64,000 bases of DNA from Labilithrix sp. (GCA_019637175.1 JAHBWD010000005.1:124001-188000), one strand, 5' to 3'; counted from the stretch's first letter, positions 27,238 to 36,721 are shown. Notes: a model not told the origin generated them from the letters alone. A program made the numbers and translations.

Positions 27238-30200
27238 CCGTCGACGCCACGCTCGGGACCTCGCGTGGTCTCCTCATCGCCATCGCGCTCTCCGCATGCG
27301 CGATCTTCGTCGCCGATCTCTCGCTGCCGCTCGGGATTGCCCTGTGGTCGCTCTACTTCGCGCCGGTCGCGCTCAGCAACCTTGCTTGGCGGCCGAGCGC
27401 CCCCCTCGTGACCGCGGCAGCGTGCTCGGTGTTCATCGTCGCCGGCTATTTCCTGTCGTCCGGGCGGGAATCCGCCGCCGCACACTATGCGCCGCTCAAC
27501 CGAGGTTTCGGCGTCGTCGCGATCTGGTCGGCGGCGATCCTCGGCCGGAGGTTCATCGTGAGTCGATTGGAGGTGCGGCGTGAGGACTGGCTCAAGGCCG
27601 CCCAGACCGGTCTCGGCGCGCGCATGGAGGGCGAGCTGACGCAAGCCGCGCTCGGCGAGAACATCCTCTCGTTTCTGACCGAGTACCTCCACGCCCAGGT
27701 GGGCGCGATCTATCTCGCGGACGGTGAAGCTTCGTATCGACGCTTCGGGACGCACTCGATTGACCCCAGCTCCGCCGGGCCGGACGTCGTGCGTCTGGGC
27801 GAAGGCGTCGTCGGCCAGGCGGCCCGCGACGATCGTCTCGTGCACCTCGAGGAGGTTCCGGAGAAGTACATCGACGTTCGGTCGGGGCTCGGCGGACACC
27901 CGCCTCGAGACCTCGTCGTCGCACCCGCGAGCGTCGACGGGAAGGTGCACGCCGTCGTGGAGCTCGGCTTCTTGAACCGGATCGACGACGGCGATCTCGA
28001 GCTCTTCGCGCGCGTGTCCCGCTCCATCGCCTCCGCGGTGCGCTCGATCACGTACCGAACGCGGCAAGGCGAGCTGCTCGAGGAGACGCAGCGTCAGGGC
28101 GAAGAGCTTCAAACGCAACACGAGGAGCTGCGCGTCCAGAACGAAGAGCTCGAGCAGCAGAGTCGGACGCTCCAAGAGTCGCAGATGCGTCTGGAGAACC
28201 AGCAAGCCGAGCTCACGCAGATCAACTCCCAGCTCGAAGAGCAGACGCAGGCGCTCGAACGGCAGCGCGACGATCTCACGAGAGCGCAGGCCGACCTGCA
28301 GCGAGCGAGCACGTACAAGTCCGAGTTCCTCGCGAACATGAGCCACGAGCTGCGGACGCCGCTCAACAGCTCGCTCATCCTGGCGAAGCTCCTCCTCGAC
28401 AACCGCGAGGGCAATCTCAATCCCGAGCAGGTGAAGTTCGCGCAGACCATCTACTCCGCCGGCAACGACCTGCTGACCCTCATCAACGACATCCTCGATC
28501 TGTCGAAGATCGAGGCGGGCAAGCTCGACGTCAGGCCCGAGACGATCCCGCTCGCTCGACTCGTCGACGAGCTCCTGGATGGCTTCAAGCCCATCGCGCA
28601 AGACAAGCGACTCGACATCGGCGCCCAGTTGGATGACGACCTCCCGGCGGTCATCGAGACGGATCCGACGCGCCTTCAGCAGATCCTGAGGAATCTCCTC
28701 TCGAACGCGCTCAAGTTCACCGAGCGAGGAGGGGTGTTTCTCTCGATACGACGCGCCGCGAGCGAAGTCGTCTTCGACGTCAAGGACACGGGGATCGGCA
28801 TCGCGAGCGACCAACACGAGGTCATCTTCGAGGCGTTTCGGCAGGCCGACGGAACGACGAGCAGAAAGTACGGCGGCACGGGCTTGGGCCTGTCGATCTC
28901 GCGTGATCTCGCCCGCGTTCTCGGCGGAGATCTCACCGTCGACAGCGGGCCCGGACGCGGCAGTACGTTCACCCTCGTCTTGCCGGAGCGCTACGTCGCG
29001 AAGGACGCCGTCCACGCGCCGCGTCGCCAAGCGACGTCGATGGGGCGACCCGTGAAGGCTCGTCCTGAGCCGACGAGCGGCGTCGCGACGAGCCCGGCGC
29101 TCGACGATGACCGCTCGAAATGGAGTCCAGGAGGACGCTCGATTCTCGTCATCGAAGACGACCTCGGCTTTGCTCGTGTGCTCCAGTCGCTCGCGCACCA
29201 GCTCGAGTTTCAGGCGCTCTTGGCGACGACGGCGGACGAGGGGTTGAAAATGGCCGAGCGCTACCGTCCGAGCGCCATCGTGCTCGACGCAGGGCTCCCC
29301 GATCGCTCGGGCCTCTCGGTCCTCGACACGCTCAAGCACAACCCCGTCACGCGTCACATTCCGGTCCACATGATTTCCGTCTCGGACTACGCGCAGACGG
29401 CGCTCGAGATGGGCGCGGCGGGGTACGCGCTGAAGCCGATCCCGCACGAACAGCTCGTCGAAGCGTTGAAGCGTCTCGAGTCGAAGTTCACCCAGCGGGT
29501 TCGTCGCATCCTGATCGTCGAAGACGACGAGACGCATCGCGCGAGCACGTCTCTGCTGCTCGCCGGCGACGGCGTCGAAATCGTGGCCGTCGGGACCGCG
29601 GCAGACGCGCTTCGAGAGCTCGGCGCATCGACGTTCGACTGCATGGTCCTCGATCTCAGCCTCCCGGATCGCACGGGGTTCGAGCTGCTCGACGACATGT
29701 CGCAGAAGGAGCAGTACGCCTTTCCGCCCGTCGTCGTCTACACGGGCCGCTCTCTCTCGAGCGACGAAGAGCGGCAACTCCGCCGGTTTTCGCAGTCGAT
29801 CATCATCAAGGGCGCGCGTTCACCGGAGCGGCTGCTCGACGAGGTGACGCTCTTTCTTCATCAGGTGGAGGCGGAGTTGCCGCCCGACCGGCAGCGGATG
29901 CTGCGTGACGCGAGACACCGAGACGCGGTCTTCGAGGGCCGCCGGGTTCTCGTCGTCGAGGACGACGTCAGGAACATCTTCGCGCTCACGAGCGTGCTCG
30001 AACCGAAGGGGGCGAGGGTCGAAGTCGCCCGGAACGGGCGTGAGGCGCTCGCGCATCTCGAGAAGGAGCCCGGCGTCGACCTCGTGTTGATGGACATCAT
30101 GATGCCGGAGATGGACGGACTCCAGGCCACCCGCGAGATTCGGAAGCAGGCCAAGCACGCGCGGCTCCCCATCATCGCGCTGACCGCAAAGGCCATGGCC

Positions 30201-30305
30201 GACGATCGCGAGAACTGCCTCGCGGCAGGTGCGAACGACTACATCGCCAAACCTCTCGACGTCGACAAGCTCCTGTCGCTCGCCCGCGTGTGGATGCCCA
30301 AATGA
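27234..30305 (+). CDS. Membrane hybrid histidine kinase with GAF and three receivers
   Basis: The 1023-residue protein begins with about four membrane helices (residues 10-105). A GAF domain follows (about 125-260). A Gln/Glu-rich coiled coil (about 275-360) leads to a HisKA domain with His371 in NMSHELRTPLNSS. The HATPase domain contains DTGIGIASDQHEVIF and GGTGLGLSISRDLA. Three receivers start at about residues 635, 756 and 901; each keeps its phosphoacceptor Asp (VLDAGLPD, VLDLSLPD, LMDIMMPEMDG) and a C-terminal Lys. It starts by ATGA overlap. It is the likely hub of the phosphorelay. Confidence 0.93.
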   Translation: MTVDATLGTSRGLLIAIALSACAIFVADLSLPLGIALWSLYFAPVALSNLAWRPSAPLVTAAACSVFIVAGYFLSSGRESAAAHYAPLNRGFGVVAIWSAAILGRRFIVSRLEVRREDWLKAAQTGLGARMEGELTQAALGENILSFLTEYLHAQVGAIYLADGEASYRRFGTHSIDPSSAGPDVVRLGEGVVGQAARDDRLVHLEEVPEKYIDVRSGLGGHPPRDLVVAPASVDGKVHAVVELGFLNRIDDGDLELFARVSRSIASAVRSITYRTRQGELLEETQRQGEELQTQHEELRVQNEELEQQSRTLQESQMRLENQQAELTQINSQLEEQTQALERQRDDLTRAQADLQRASTYKSEFLANMSHELRTPLNSSLILAKLLLDNREGNLNPEQVKFAQTIYSAGNDLLTLINDILDLSKIEAGKLDVRPETIPLARLVDELLDGFKPIAQDKRLDIGAQLDDDLPAVIETDPTRLQQILRNLLSNALKFTERGGVFLSIRRAASEVVFDVKDTGIGIASDQHEVIFEAFRQADGTTSRKYGGTGLGLSISRDLARVLGGDLTVDSGPGRGSTFTLVLPERYVAKDAVHAPRRQATSMGRPVKARPEPTSGVATSPALDDDRSKWSPGGRSILVIEDDLGFARVLQSLAHQLEFQALLATTADEGLKMAERYRPSAIVLDAGLPDRSGLSVLDTLKHNPVTRHIPVHMISVSDYAQTALEMGAAGYALKPIPHEQLVEALKRLESKFTQRVRRILIVEDDETHRASTSLLLAGDGVEIVAVGTAADALRELGASTFDCMVLDLSLPDRTGFELLDDMSQKEQYAFPPVVVYTGRSLSSDEERQLRRFSQSIIIKGARSPERLLDEVTLFLHQVEAELPPDRQRMLRDARHRDAVFEGRRVLVVEDDVRNIFALTSVLEPKGARVEVARNGREALAHLEKEPGVDLVLMDIMMPEMDGLQATREIRKQAKHARLPIIALTAKAMADDRENCLAAGANDYIAKPLDVDKLLSLARVWMPK

Positions 30306-31123
30306 CGCCGCGAGACGAGACGGACCTCGAGCTGGGGCTCCTCCTCGACGCCATTTTCCGGAAGTATCACTACGACTTTCGGAGCTACTCGGAGGCGTCG
30401 CTCAAGCGTCGTCTGACGACCGCGCTGACACACTTCGGCTGCGCGACGCTCTCGCAGCTTCAAGACCGAGTGCTGCACGAGCCGAAGGTCTTCGCGGAGC
30501 TCTTGCGCTTCCTCACCGTCCAGGTGAGCGATCTGTTTCGCGACCCATCCTACTTTCTGTCGATACGCGAGAAGGTCGTGCCGTACCTCCGAACGTATCC
30601 GTCGCACAAGATCTGGGTGGCCGGATGCGCGACCGGCGAGGAGGCCTATTCGCTGGCGATCGTCCTCGCCGAAGAGGGGCTTCTCTCGAAGACGCTCATC
30701 TACGCGACCGACATCCATCCCGAGAGCCTTCGAAAAGCGGAGGAGGGCATCTACGACCTGGAACGGTTCGCGCGCTTCAGCGAAAACTATCTCGCGGCCG
30801 GAGGGCGCAGCTCGCTGTCGGACTACTACACGGCCAGGTACTCGTCGGCGGTGCTCGACCGATCCCTCAAGAAATCGATCCTGTTCTCGGACCACAGCCT
30901 CGCGACGGACAGCGCCTTCGCCGAGGTGGAGCTCGTCTCGTGTCGGAACGTCCTCATCTACTTCGAACGGGAGCTTCAAGATCGCGCGATCGGGGTGCTG
31001 CGCGACTCGATTCGTCGCAAGGGGTTTCTCGGTCTCGGCCTCAAGGAGACGCTCCGCTTCTCGGTGCATGCGCCGGCGTTCGCCGAGTTCGCGCTCGAGG
31101 ACCGGATCTACCAACGGATGTGA
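30302..31123 (+). CDS. cheR: CheR-type protein-glutamate methyltransferase
   Basis: The 273-residue protein has the CheR N-terminal helical domain (FRSYSEASLKRRLTTAL, VQVSDLFRDPSYF). The SAM-binding core follows: WVAGCATGEEAYSLAIVLAE at 105-124, ATDIHPESL, and VSCRNVLIYF. CheR methylates glutamates of chemoreceptors using S-adenosylmethionine. No chemoreceptor, CheA or CheW is encoded in the window, so its substrate may be a kinase of this operon or a distant receptor. It overlaps the preceding kinase gene by ATGA. Confidence 0.92.
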   Translation: MTPRDETDLELGLLLDAIFRKYHYDFRSYSEASLKRRLTTALTHFGCATLSQLQDRVLHEPKVFAELLRFLTVQVSDLFRDPSYFLSIREKVVPYLRTYPSHKIWVAGCATGEEAYSLAIVLAEEGLLSKTLIYATDIHPESLRKAEEGIYDLERFARFSENYLAAGGRSSLSDYYTARYSSAVLDRSLKKSILFSDHSLATDSAFAEVELVSCRNVLIYFERELQDRAIGVLRDSIRRKGFLGLGLKETLRFSVHAPAFAEFALEDRIYQRM

Positions 31124-31130
31124 GGAAAGG

Positions 31131-31730
31131 ATGGCGCGCACGACAGAGGCGATCGTGATCGGTGGTTCCGCGGGAGCGTTGGAGGCGCTGGACGGCATGC
31201 TGCCTGCCCTGCCGTCGCGCTTCTCCGTGCCCGTCGTGCTCGTCTTGCACATCTCGCCGGCGAAACCGAGCCTCCTCGCGGACGTCCTCGGCAGGAAGAG
31301 CGCTCTGCCGGTCAAGGAGCCGAACGACAAGGAGCCCGTTGCCTCCGGCGCGATCTACGTCGCGCCACCGAACTACCATCTCCTCTTCGAGAGGAGTCGA
31401 ACCTTCTCGCTCTCCGTCGATGAGCTCGTCCACTTCTCGCGCCCGTCGATCGACGTTGCGTTCGAATCGGCGGCCGACGCGTACGGCGCGGGTCTCGTCG
31501 GCGTACTCCTCTCTGGAGCAAACGAGGACGGCGCACGCGGTCTTGCTCGCGTGAAGGCGGTGGGCGGTCGAACGTTCGTTCAGGCGCCCGAGACGGCATC
31601 GTCGCCGGAGATGCCGGAGGCGGCTCTCCGACTCGGAGCGGTCGATCGTGTCCTGTCTCTCGCGGAGATTGGGCCGTTTCTGGCGTCTCTCGACGATGGG
31701 CCGTCGCCCGAGGGGGAGGGGGTTGGATGA
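31131..31730 (+). CDS. cheB: CheB-type methylesterase domain protein (no receiver)
   Basis: The ATG follows GAGGAAAGG and lies 7 bases after cheR. The 199-residue protein is the catalytic CheB domain alone. It has nucleophile Ser13 in VIGGSAGALEAL, His40 in VVLVLHIS, and Asp133 in SGANEDGARGL, with spacing close to classical CheB. The usual N-terminal receiver is absent, so control would have to come from the receivers of neighbouring proteins. It would remove methyl groups, or deamidate glutamines, on the CheR substrate. Its end overlaps the next gene. Confidence 0.9.
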   Translation: MARTTEAIVIGGSAGALEALDGMLPALPSRFSVPVVLVLHISPAKPSLLADVLGRKSALPVKEPNDKEPVASGAIYVAPPNYHLLFERSRTFSLSVDELVHFSRPSIDVAFESAADAYGAGLVGVLLSGANEDGARGLARVKAVGGRTFVQAPETASSPEMPEAALRLGAVDRVLSLAEIGPFLASLDDGPSPEGEGVG

Positions 31731-33196
31731 ACCCGGAACGAACCAAATGCCTTCTCGTCGACGACACCGAGGAGAACCTGATCGCGCTCGAGGCACTCCT
31801 GCGGCGCGACGGCCTCGAGATCCTGACCGCGCGATCGGGATCGGAGGCGCTCGAGCTTCTGCTCGTTCACGAGGTGGCCCTCGCGCTCCTCGACGTCCAG
31901 ATGCCAGACATGGATGGCTTCGAGTTGGCCGAGCTGATGCGAGGCACCGAGCGAACGAAGCACGTCCCGATCATCTTCGTGACCGCCGGCGCACGCGATC
32001 CGCAGCGCGTCTTCAAGGGCTACGAGACGGGCGCCGTCGACTTTCTCTTCAAGCCCATCGACCCGCACATGCTGAAGAGCAAGGCCGACGTGTTCTTCGA
32101 GCTCGACGGCCAGCGTCGCGAGCTCTCGAACGCGCTTCGCCTGAACGAGATGTTCGTCGGAATCCTCGGACACGATCTCCGGAATCCACTCGGTGCGATC
32201 CTGACGGCCGCGCAGCTCCTCGAGCCGCAGATCTCGGATGCGAAGGACCTTCGTACGCTGCGGCGCATGATGTCCGCCGGCCAACGCATGACGGACATGA
32301 TCGAGCAGCTCCTCGATCTCACGCGCGCGCGCCTCGGAGGCGGTCTGGGGTTCGTCCGTGTTCGCAAGCGGCTCGACGTCGCCAACTTGATCCAGCGTAC
32401 GCTCGAAGAGCTCCGCGACGCTCATCCGGAGAAAGAGATCGTCGTCGAGTGTTCGGGAGATGGAACGACAGCCGGCGATCCGGACCGCCTGCTTCAGCTC
32501 TTCTCGAACGTCGTCGCGAACGCGCTTCATCACGGGGCGCCTGGCGCCGCCGTGAGGGTCGAGGTCGAAGGTCGCGACGCGGAGATTCTCACGAGAGTCC
32601 GCAACCTGGGCGTCATCCCTGCGGACGTTCTGCCGACCATCTTCGATCCTTTTCGAGGTCGCCGGCGTACCTCGTCGAATTCGCGAGGTCTCGGTCTCGG
32701 CCTGTTCATCGCGCAGCAGATCGCCATGGCTCACGGTGGGGACGTCAGCGTGGAGTCGACCGAGGCCGCGGCTACCGTCTTCACGGTGCGTCTCCCGAGG
32801 CGGTCCGTGAGACTCAAGCGCGCGGACGCCGAGCGAACGAGGAAGGTGCTCATCGTCGATGACGACGAGAGCATCCGGGAATCGCTGTGCGAGGCCTTCG
32901 AAGAAGAAGGCTACGAAGCCGCGACCGCGTCGAATGGGCGTGAGGCCCTCGAGCGGCTCGCCGACGGCCAGTCTCGGCCCGACGTCGTCATCCTCGACCT
33001 CGTCCTTCCCGTCATGGATGGCGGGCGCGTCTACCGAGCGATGCAAACCGACCCCGTGCTCGCACGCATTCCAGTGATCATCTCGACGTCGAACCCGACA
33101 CGCGCACCAACCGGCGTCGTCGTCATCCCGAAGCCTCTGAAGCTCGACCGCCTGCTCGACGCCGTGGACCGGCTATGGACGCGCGACGTGATTTGA
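31727..33196 (+). CDS. Receiver-histidine kinase-receiver protein
   Basis: The 489-residue soluble protein has a first receiver (residues 5-125, Asp56 in ALLDVQMPDMDG), a HisKA domain with His149 in VGILGHDLRNPL, a HATPase (LFSNVVANALHH, SRGLGLGLFIAQQI), and a second receiver (about 367-485, VILDLVLPVMDGG, VIPKPLKL). Its kinase core is very close to that of the second gene of the operon (same EMFVGILGHDLRNPL block), suggesting duplication within the operon. It starts by ATGA overlap with cheB and ends 11 bases before a convergent gene. Confidence 0.93.
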   Translation: MNPERTKCLLVDDTEENLIALEALLRRDGLEILTARSGSEALELLLVHEVALALLDVQMPDMDGFELAELMRGTERTKHVPIIFVTAGARDPQRVFKGYETGAVDFLFKPIDPHMLKSKADVFFELDGQRRELSNALRLNEMFVGILGHDLRNPLGAILTAAQLLEPQISDAKDLRTLRRMMSAGQRMTDMIEQLLDLTRARLGGGLGFVRVRKRLDVANLIQRTLEELRDAHPEKEIVVECSGDGTTAGDPDRLLQLFSNVVANALHHGAPGAAVRVEVEGRDAEILTRVRNLGVIPADVLPTIFDPFRGRRRTSSNSRGLGLGLFIAQQIAMAHGGDVSVESTEAAATVFTVRLPRRSVRLKRADAERTRKVLIVDDDESIRESLCEAFEEEGYEAATASNGREALERLADGQSRPDVVILDLVLPVMDGGRVYRAMQTDPVLARIPVIISTSNPTRAPTGVVVIPKPLKLDRLLDAVDRLWTRDVI

Positions 33197-33207
33197 CCGC
33201 GCGACGC

Positions 33208-34074
33208 TCAGCGCGGCGTCGTCGTCGTCGGCGCGCACGTCGAGGAGCCTGCGCCGACGATGAGCATGCCGGCGTTCTGGATGACGACCTTCGACGTGTT
33301 GGTCGCCGGTGAGTACTGGGTGACGATCGAGTGCTTGTCGCCGGTGAAGATCCAGAAGTCGCCGCCCCACTGCGCGAACGCGAACGCGGCGCGCTCGTTG
33401 ACCGCGGTCGTGCGGTACGTCACCTCGGTCGCGCCGTTCGCCTTGTTCAGGCCCGCGATGACGCCCGACTCGACGCCGAACGCGAAGAGCTCCGTGCCGC
33501 GCCCCGTGAGCTCCGTGCGACCGTACGTGAGGGAGCCGAGGAACGTGAGCTCGAACGTCTTCGTGTCGAGCGAGGCGAGCCCGGCTCCCGAGACGTAGAG
33601 CGTCTCGCCCCCGTCGGCGTCGCCGTTCTTCGCGTAGCCCATCCCGAAGTTTTCGAAGCCGTGCTGCCCTTGCTGGAACGGCGTGGGCTTGCACTTGGCG
33701 GTCGTCGTGTCGACCGCGAAGAGGCGCCCGTCGAGGTACTCGACCCACGCGGTGCCGCGCCGATCGATCGCCATCGAGAACGTGCCCGAGAGGGTGGGGC
33801 ACGCGACCTGTCCGATGCGATCGAAGGAGAGCTTGTCGGGGTAGAAGCGGTAGAGCGCGCGATCCGTTCCAAGGACGTAGATCTGCTTGTTCCCCTCGGC
33901 GCACTCGACGCGGTCGTCGGGGAGCGGCGTTTCGATCTCGAACGCGCCGGCCTCGGCGGAAGGCGCAGGCCCGGCGTCGCCTGGCGCGAGATCGCTGCTC
34001 GTCGGCGCCGTCGTCGTCGCGCAATGGAGGAGCGACGCGGCGCACGACGCCGCCAAGAGAGCGCGGGCGATCAT
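33208..34074 (-). CDS. Lipoprotein with propeller-like repeats
   Basis: The 288-residue protein has an N-terminal leader ending in a lipobox (AASLLHC). A propeller-like series follows: KQIYVLGTDRALYRFYP, MAIDRRGTAWVEYLDGRLFA, ETLYVSGAGLASLD, ELFAFGVESGVIAGLN, and FWIFTGDKHSIVTQY. The units resemble those of quinoprotein or SMP-30-like propellers but no catalytic residues are evident. The start overlaps the stop of the Cys-rich gene by ATGA, so the two are translated together. Function is unknown, probably a surface or periplasmic binding role. Confidence 0.7.
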   Translation of the reverse strand: MIARALLAASCAASLLHCATTTAPTSSDLAPGDAGPAPSAEAGAFEIETPLPDDRVECAEGNKQIYVLGTDRALYRFYPDKLSFDRIGQVACPTLSGTFSMAIDRRGTAWVEYLDGRLFAVDTTTAKCKPTPFQQGQHGFENFGMGYAKNGDADGGETLYVSGAGLASLDTKTFELTFLGSLTYGRTELTGRGTELFAFGVESGVIAGLNKANGATEVTYRTTAVNERAAFAFAQWGGDFWIFTGDKHSIVTQYSPATNTSKVVIQNAGMLIVGAGSSTCAPTTTTPR

Positions 34075-35177
34075 CGGGGCGCCTCCTCGGGCGTGCACGG
34101 CTTCGTCAGGCACCTGCCGCCGACGCAGGGCTGACCGCGCGCGAGATCGCATTGCGTGCCGCAGCCGCCGCAGTTCCGCGGGTCTTTGTTGATCTCGACC
34201 TCGCAGCCGTCGCTCGCGCGCCCGTTGCAGTCGGCGAACCCCTTGTAACAGAGGTAGCCGCACGTGCCTCCGTTGCAGGTCGGCGTTCCGTTTCCATCGG
34301 CCGCGCCCGGGCAACCGTTCCCGCACGCGCCGCAGTTGCTCGGGTCGACGCTCAGGTCGACGCAACTGTTGAAGCAGCGCGTGGTGCCGGGAGGGCAGAG
34401 GCACTGGCCGTTGACGCACTCCTGGTTGGCTTCACACGCACGACCGCAGCCGCCGCAGTTCAGCGGATCCGTCCGCTCGTCGGCCTCGCATCCGTCGGCG
34501 CAGAGGTCTCCGTTGCAGTTGCTGAAGTGTTCGGCGCACGTGAGCGCGCACCCGCCGCCCGCGCACCCCCACGTGGTGTTCGCCGGCTGAACGCCGGGTC
34601 CGCACGTCCACGCAGGGTCGGCGTACGGAGGCGCGACGCACGTCGCGTTGCACCCGCCGCAGCTCTCGTTGTCGGAGCTCGTGTTCTTGCATTCGGTTCC
34701 GCACCGCGTGAAGCCGGCCGGGCAACCGCACGCGCCTCGCCAGCAGATCTCGCCGGCTTCGCAGGCGAGGCCGCATCCACCGCAATTGGCGGGGTCGCTT
34801 CCGGTGTCGACCTCGCAGCCGTCGTACGCGAGGAGGTTGCAGTCGGCGGAGAACGCTTTGCACGCGTAGACGCACTTGCCTCCGCTGCACAGGGAGGTCG
34901 CGTGGAGCGCCGCGCTCGGAACGGGGCACCCGTTCCCGCACGCGCCGCAGTTGTCGATGTCACGGCTCGTGTCGGTCGCGCAGAGGCCCGCGCCTCGACA
35001 GCTCGCCCACGGAGGAGGGCAGGCCGTATCGACGCACGCCGAGAGCGGCGCGGGCGTCGCGTTCTCGAGCGCCGGACCGGGATCCTCCCCGGCCGAGTCC
35101 GATCGTGCGCACGACGCCTGAAGCGCCAAGAAGAGACCGGCCGAAGCGACGATGGAGCAGCGGAGCAAAGCGTTCAT
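34071..35177 (-). CDS. Cys-rich repeat lipoprotein (NCGGCGxxC repeats)
   Basis: The 368-residue protein starts with a signal peptide and lipobox (LFLALQASC). The mature part carries about six NCG(G/A)CGxxC-type repeats (DNCGACGNGC, PANCGGCGLAC, PLNCGGCGRAC, PSNCGACGNGC, PRNCGGCGTQC, and a divergent NESCGGCNATC), with DGCEV segments between. Such stigma-like repeats are typical of myxobacterial surface proteins and are often misnamed tryptophan synthase alpha chain in databases. They probably form disulfide-knotted rods. It is the first gene of a two-gene unit with the propeller lipoprotein. Confidence 0.8.
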   Translation of the reverse strand: MNALLRCSIVASAGLFLALQASCARSDSAGEDPGPALENATPAPLSACVDTACPPPWASCRGAGLCATDTSRDIDNCGACGNGCPVPSAALHATSLCSGGKCVYACKAFSADCNLLAYDGCEVDTGSDPANCGGCGLACEAGEICWRGACGCPAGFTRCGTECKNTSSDNESCGGCNATCVAPPYADPAWTCGPGVQPANTTWGCAGGGCALTCAEHFSNCNGDLCADGCEADERTDPLNCGGCGRACEANQECVNGQCLCPPGTTRCFNSCVDLSVDPSNCGACGNGCPGAADGNGTPTCNGGTCGYLCYKGFADCNGRASDGCEVEINKDPRNCGGCGTQCDLARGQPCVGGRCLTKPCTPEEAPR

Positions 35178-35419
35178 TCGTTCGCGGCCACGGCGTCTGC
35201 AAGAGGTGGGCCCAAGGCCGCGTGCCCGTTCCGACCCTTCGTTTCTCACATCGAACGCCTCTCGGCTAGAGAGCTGCCAGAGACCTGACGCCCGCGCGAT
35301 GCCTTTTGCACACCCCTCACGAGGTCCGCGGCGAACGCGTCGGCGCCACGCGCGGGAGCGCCGTCTTCCTCGCGGTTTTGCGTGTGCGAGCGGGCGGCGA
35401 CGTGCAAAGCTTCGTCGTG

Positions 35420-36556
35420 ATGCGCCTCTCGATCTTCTTGCTTGGATCCATGATGGTCGCGGCGTCGGGGGTTGCGGCGGGCTGCGTCGGCGAGGGCCCT
35501 CGCGACACCCCGGCTCCCGAAGCGGACGGCGCGGCGCCCTGCACCGGAGCAGGCTGCGTCGACGGCGGCGGGCCCCCCGTCACGGACGACTCGGGCAGCC
35601 CTGTCGACGCGGGCGCCGACACGTCGCCGCCGGCGTGCACCAAGATCCAGGTCACGACCCTCGCGGGCAGCGTGGAGGGCAACGCGAACGGCGCGGGGAA
35701 CGTCGCCACGTTCAAGGGCCCCGAAGGCATCACGGTCGATCCCAGCACGGGGACGCTCTTCGTCGCGGACACGGGCAACGGCCTCGTGAGGAAGGTGCTC
35801 TTCGACGGCACGACGAGCACGTACTCGACCACCGCGGGTGTGAGCGGCGCCTGGATCGCGCCGCGGCACGCGAGCTTTCCGGCCGCGTTCAACACCCTCT
35901 ACATCTCCGACTACGGGCACGACCAGGTCTACTCGGTCTCGAGCGACGGAACGGCCTCGAGCGCGTTCGGTCTGGGCTCGCTCAAGGCCTTCGCGGTCCA
36001 GCCCACGACGCTCCAGATGTACGTGGTCGGCGCGACGCGCGTCGCGAGGTGGCTCGCGAGCGGAGGATTCGAGGCGACGACCTTCAGCGGCACCTTCACC
36101 GGCGGCTTCGTGGACGGCGCCGCCGCCAGCGCGAGATACGAAAACCTCCTCGACCTCGCGTTCGACGGCGAGACGAACCTCTACGTCGTCGACCAGGGAA
36201 ATCACCGCATTCGCAAGGTGACCGTCACCGCCGGCGCGAACTACGGCGACGTCGCCACGATCGCCGGATCGGCGACGGCCGGCCACGTCGACGGAGCCGG
36301 CGCGGCGGCACGGTTCGAAGGACCGCACGGCTTCGCCATCGACCCGACGACGCACCTCATGTACGTCGCCGACGGCGCGACGATCCGCGTCGTGACCCCG
36401 GCGGGTGAGGTGTCCACGCTCGTCGGCTCGACCTCCGCCCACGCCGACGGCGACGGCTGCAACGCCAAGTTCATCAACGCGCGGAGCATCGCGAAGTTCG
36501 CGAACGAGCTGTTCGTCGTCGACGTCAATCGCATCCGCAAGATCGCGCTCAACTGA
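35420..36556 (+). CDS. NHL-repeat lipoprotein
   Basis: The 378-residue protein has a signal peptide with lipobox (SGVAAGC), a Gly/Asp-rich tether, and then NHL-type propeller repeats: FKGPEGITVDPSTGTLFVAD (then TGNGLVRKV), LLDLAFDGETNLYVVDQGNH (then RIRKV), EGPHGFAIDPTTHLMYVADG, and a last blade IAKFANELFVVDVNRIRKI. NHL propellers bind proteins, RNA or ligands; in secreted bacterial lipoproteins the partner is generally unknown. It is divergent from the Cys-rich gene across 242 bases in which I see no clear promoter. Confidence 0.85.
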   Translation: MRLSIFLLGSMMVAASGVAAGCVGEGPRDTPAPEADGAAPCTGAGCVDGGGPPVTDDSGSPVDAGADTSPPACTKIQVTTLAGSVEGNANGAGNVATFKGPEGITVDPSTGTLFVADTGNGLVRKVLFDGTTSTYSTTAGVSGAWIAPRHASFPAAFNTLYISDYGHDQVYSVSSDGTASSAFGLGSLKAFAVQPTTLQMYVVGATRVARWLASGGFEATTFSGTFTGGFVDGAAASARYENLLDLAFDGETNLYVVDQGNHRIRKVTVTAGANYGDVATIAGSATAGHVDGAGAAARFEGPHGFAIDPTTHLMYVADGATIRVVTPAGEVSTLVGSTSAHADGDGCNAKFINARSIAKFANELFVVDVNRIRKIALN

Positions 36557-36640
36557 GCCCGCGTGCTTCGCGCTCGCGGCTTCGGGCGTGTGAGCCAGCG
36601 GCCGGTGACGGCGAAAACGGTGAAACGGTGATCGCGAGAG

Positions 36641-36677
36641 CGCCTCGATCTAGGCGGCGCCGCGCGCGATTTTTTTT
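36641..36677 (+). terminator. Possible intrinsic terminator after the NHL gene
   Basis: CGCCT at 36641-36645 pairs with AGGCG at 36652-36656 around a 6-base loop, and eight T residues follow at 36670-36677 after a GC-rich stretch. The gap between stem and T-run is longer than ideal, so this is weak. The T-rich patch could equally belong to the promoter of the operon starting at 36722. Confidence 0.3.
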
Positions 36678-36721
36678 CGATTGAATTTCGTCTGCGGCTC
36701 TCCGAGGATGATCCTAGGAAA

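Noticed and set aside
27039..29777. Long minus-strand reading frame opposite the hybrid kinase
   Set aside because: The plus strand encodes a clear GAF/HisKA/HATPase/receiver protein here; the opposite frame has only low-complexity Arg/Glu/Val sequence.
34071..35177. Tryptophan synthase alpha chain
   Set aside because: Cys-rich myxobacterial repeat proteins often receive this name in databases. There is no TIM barrel or TrpA motif here, and the protein has a lipobox.
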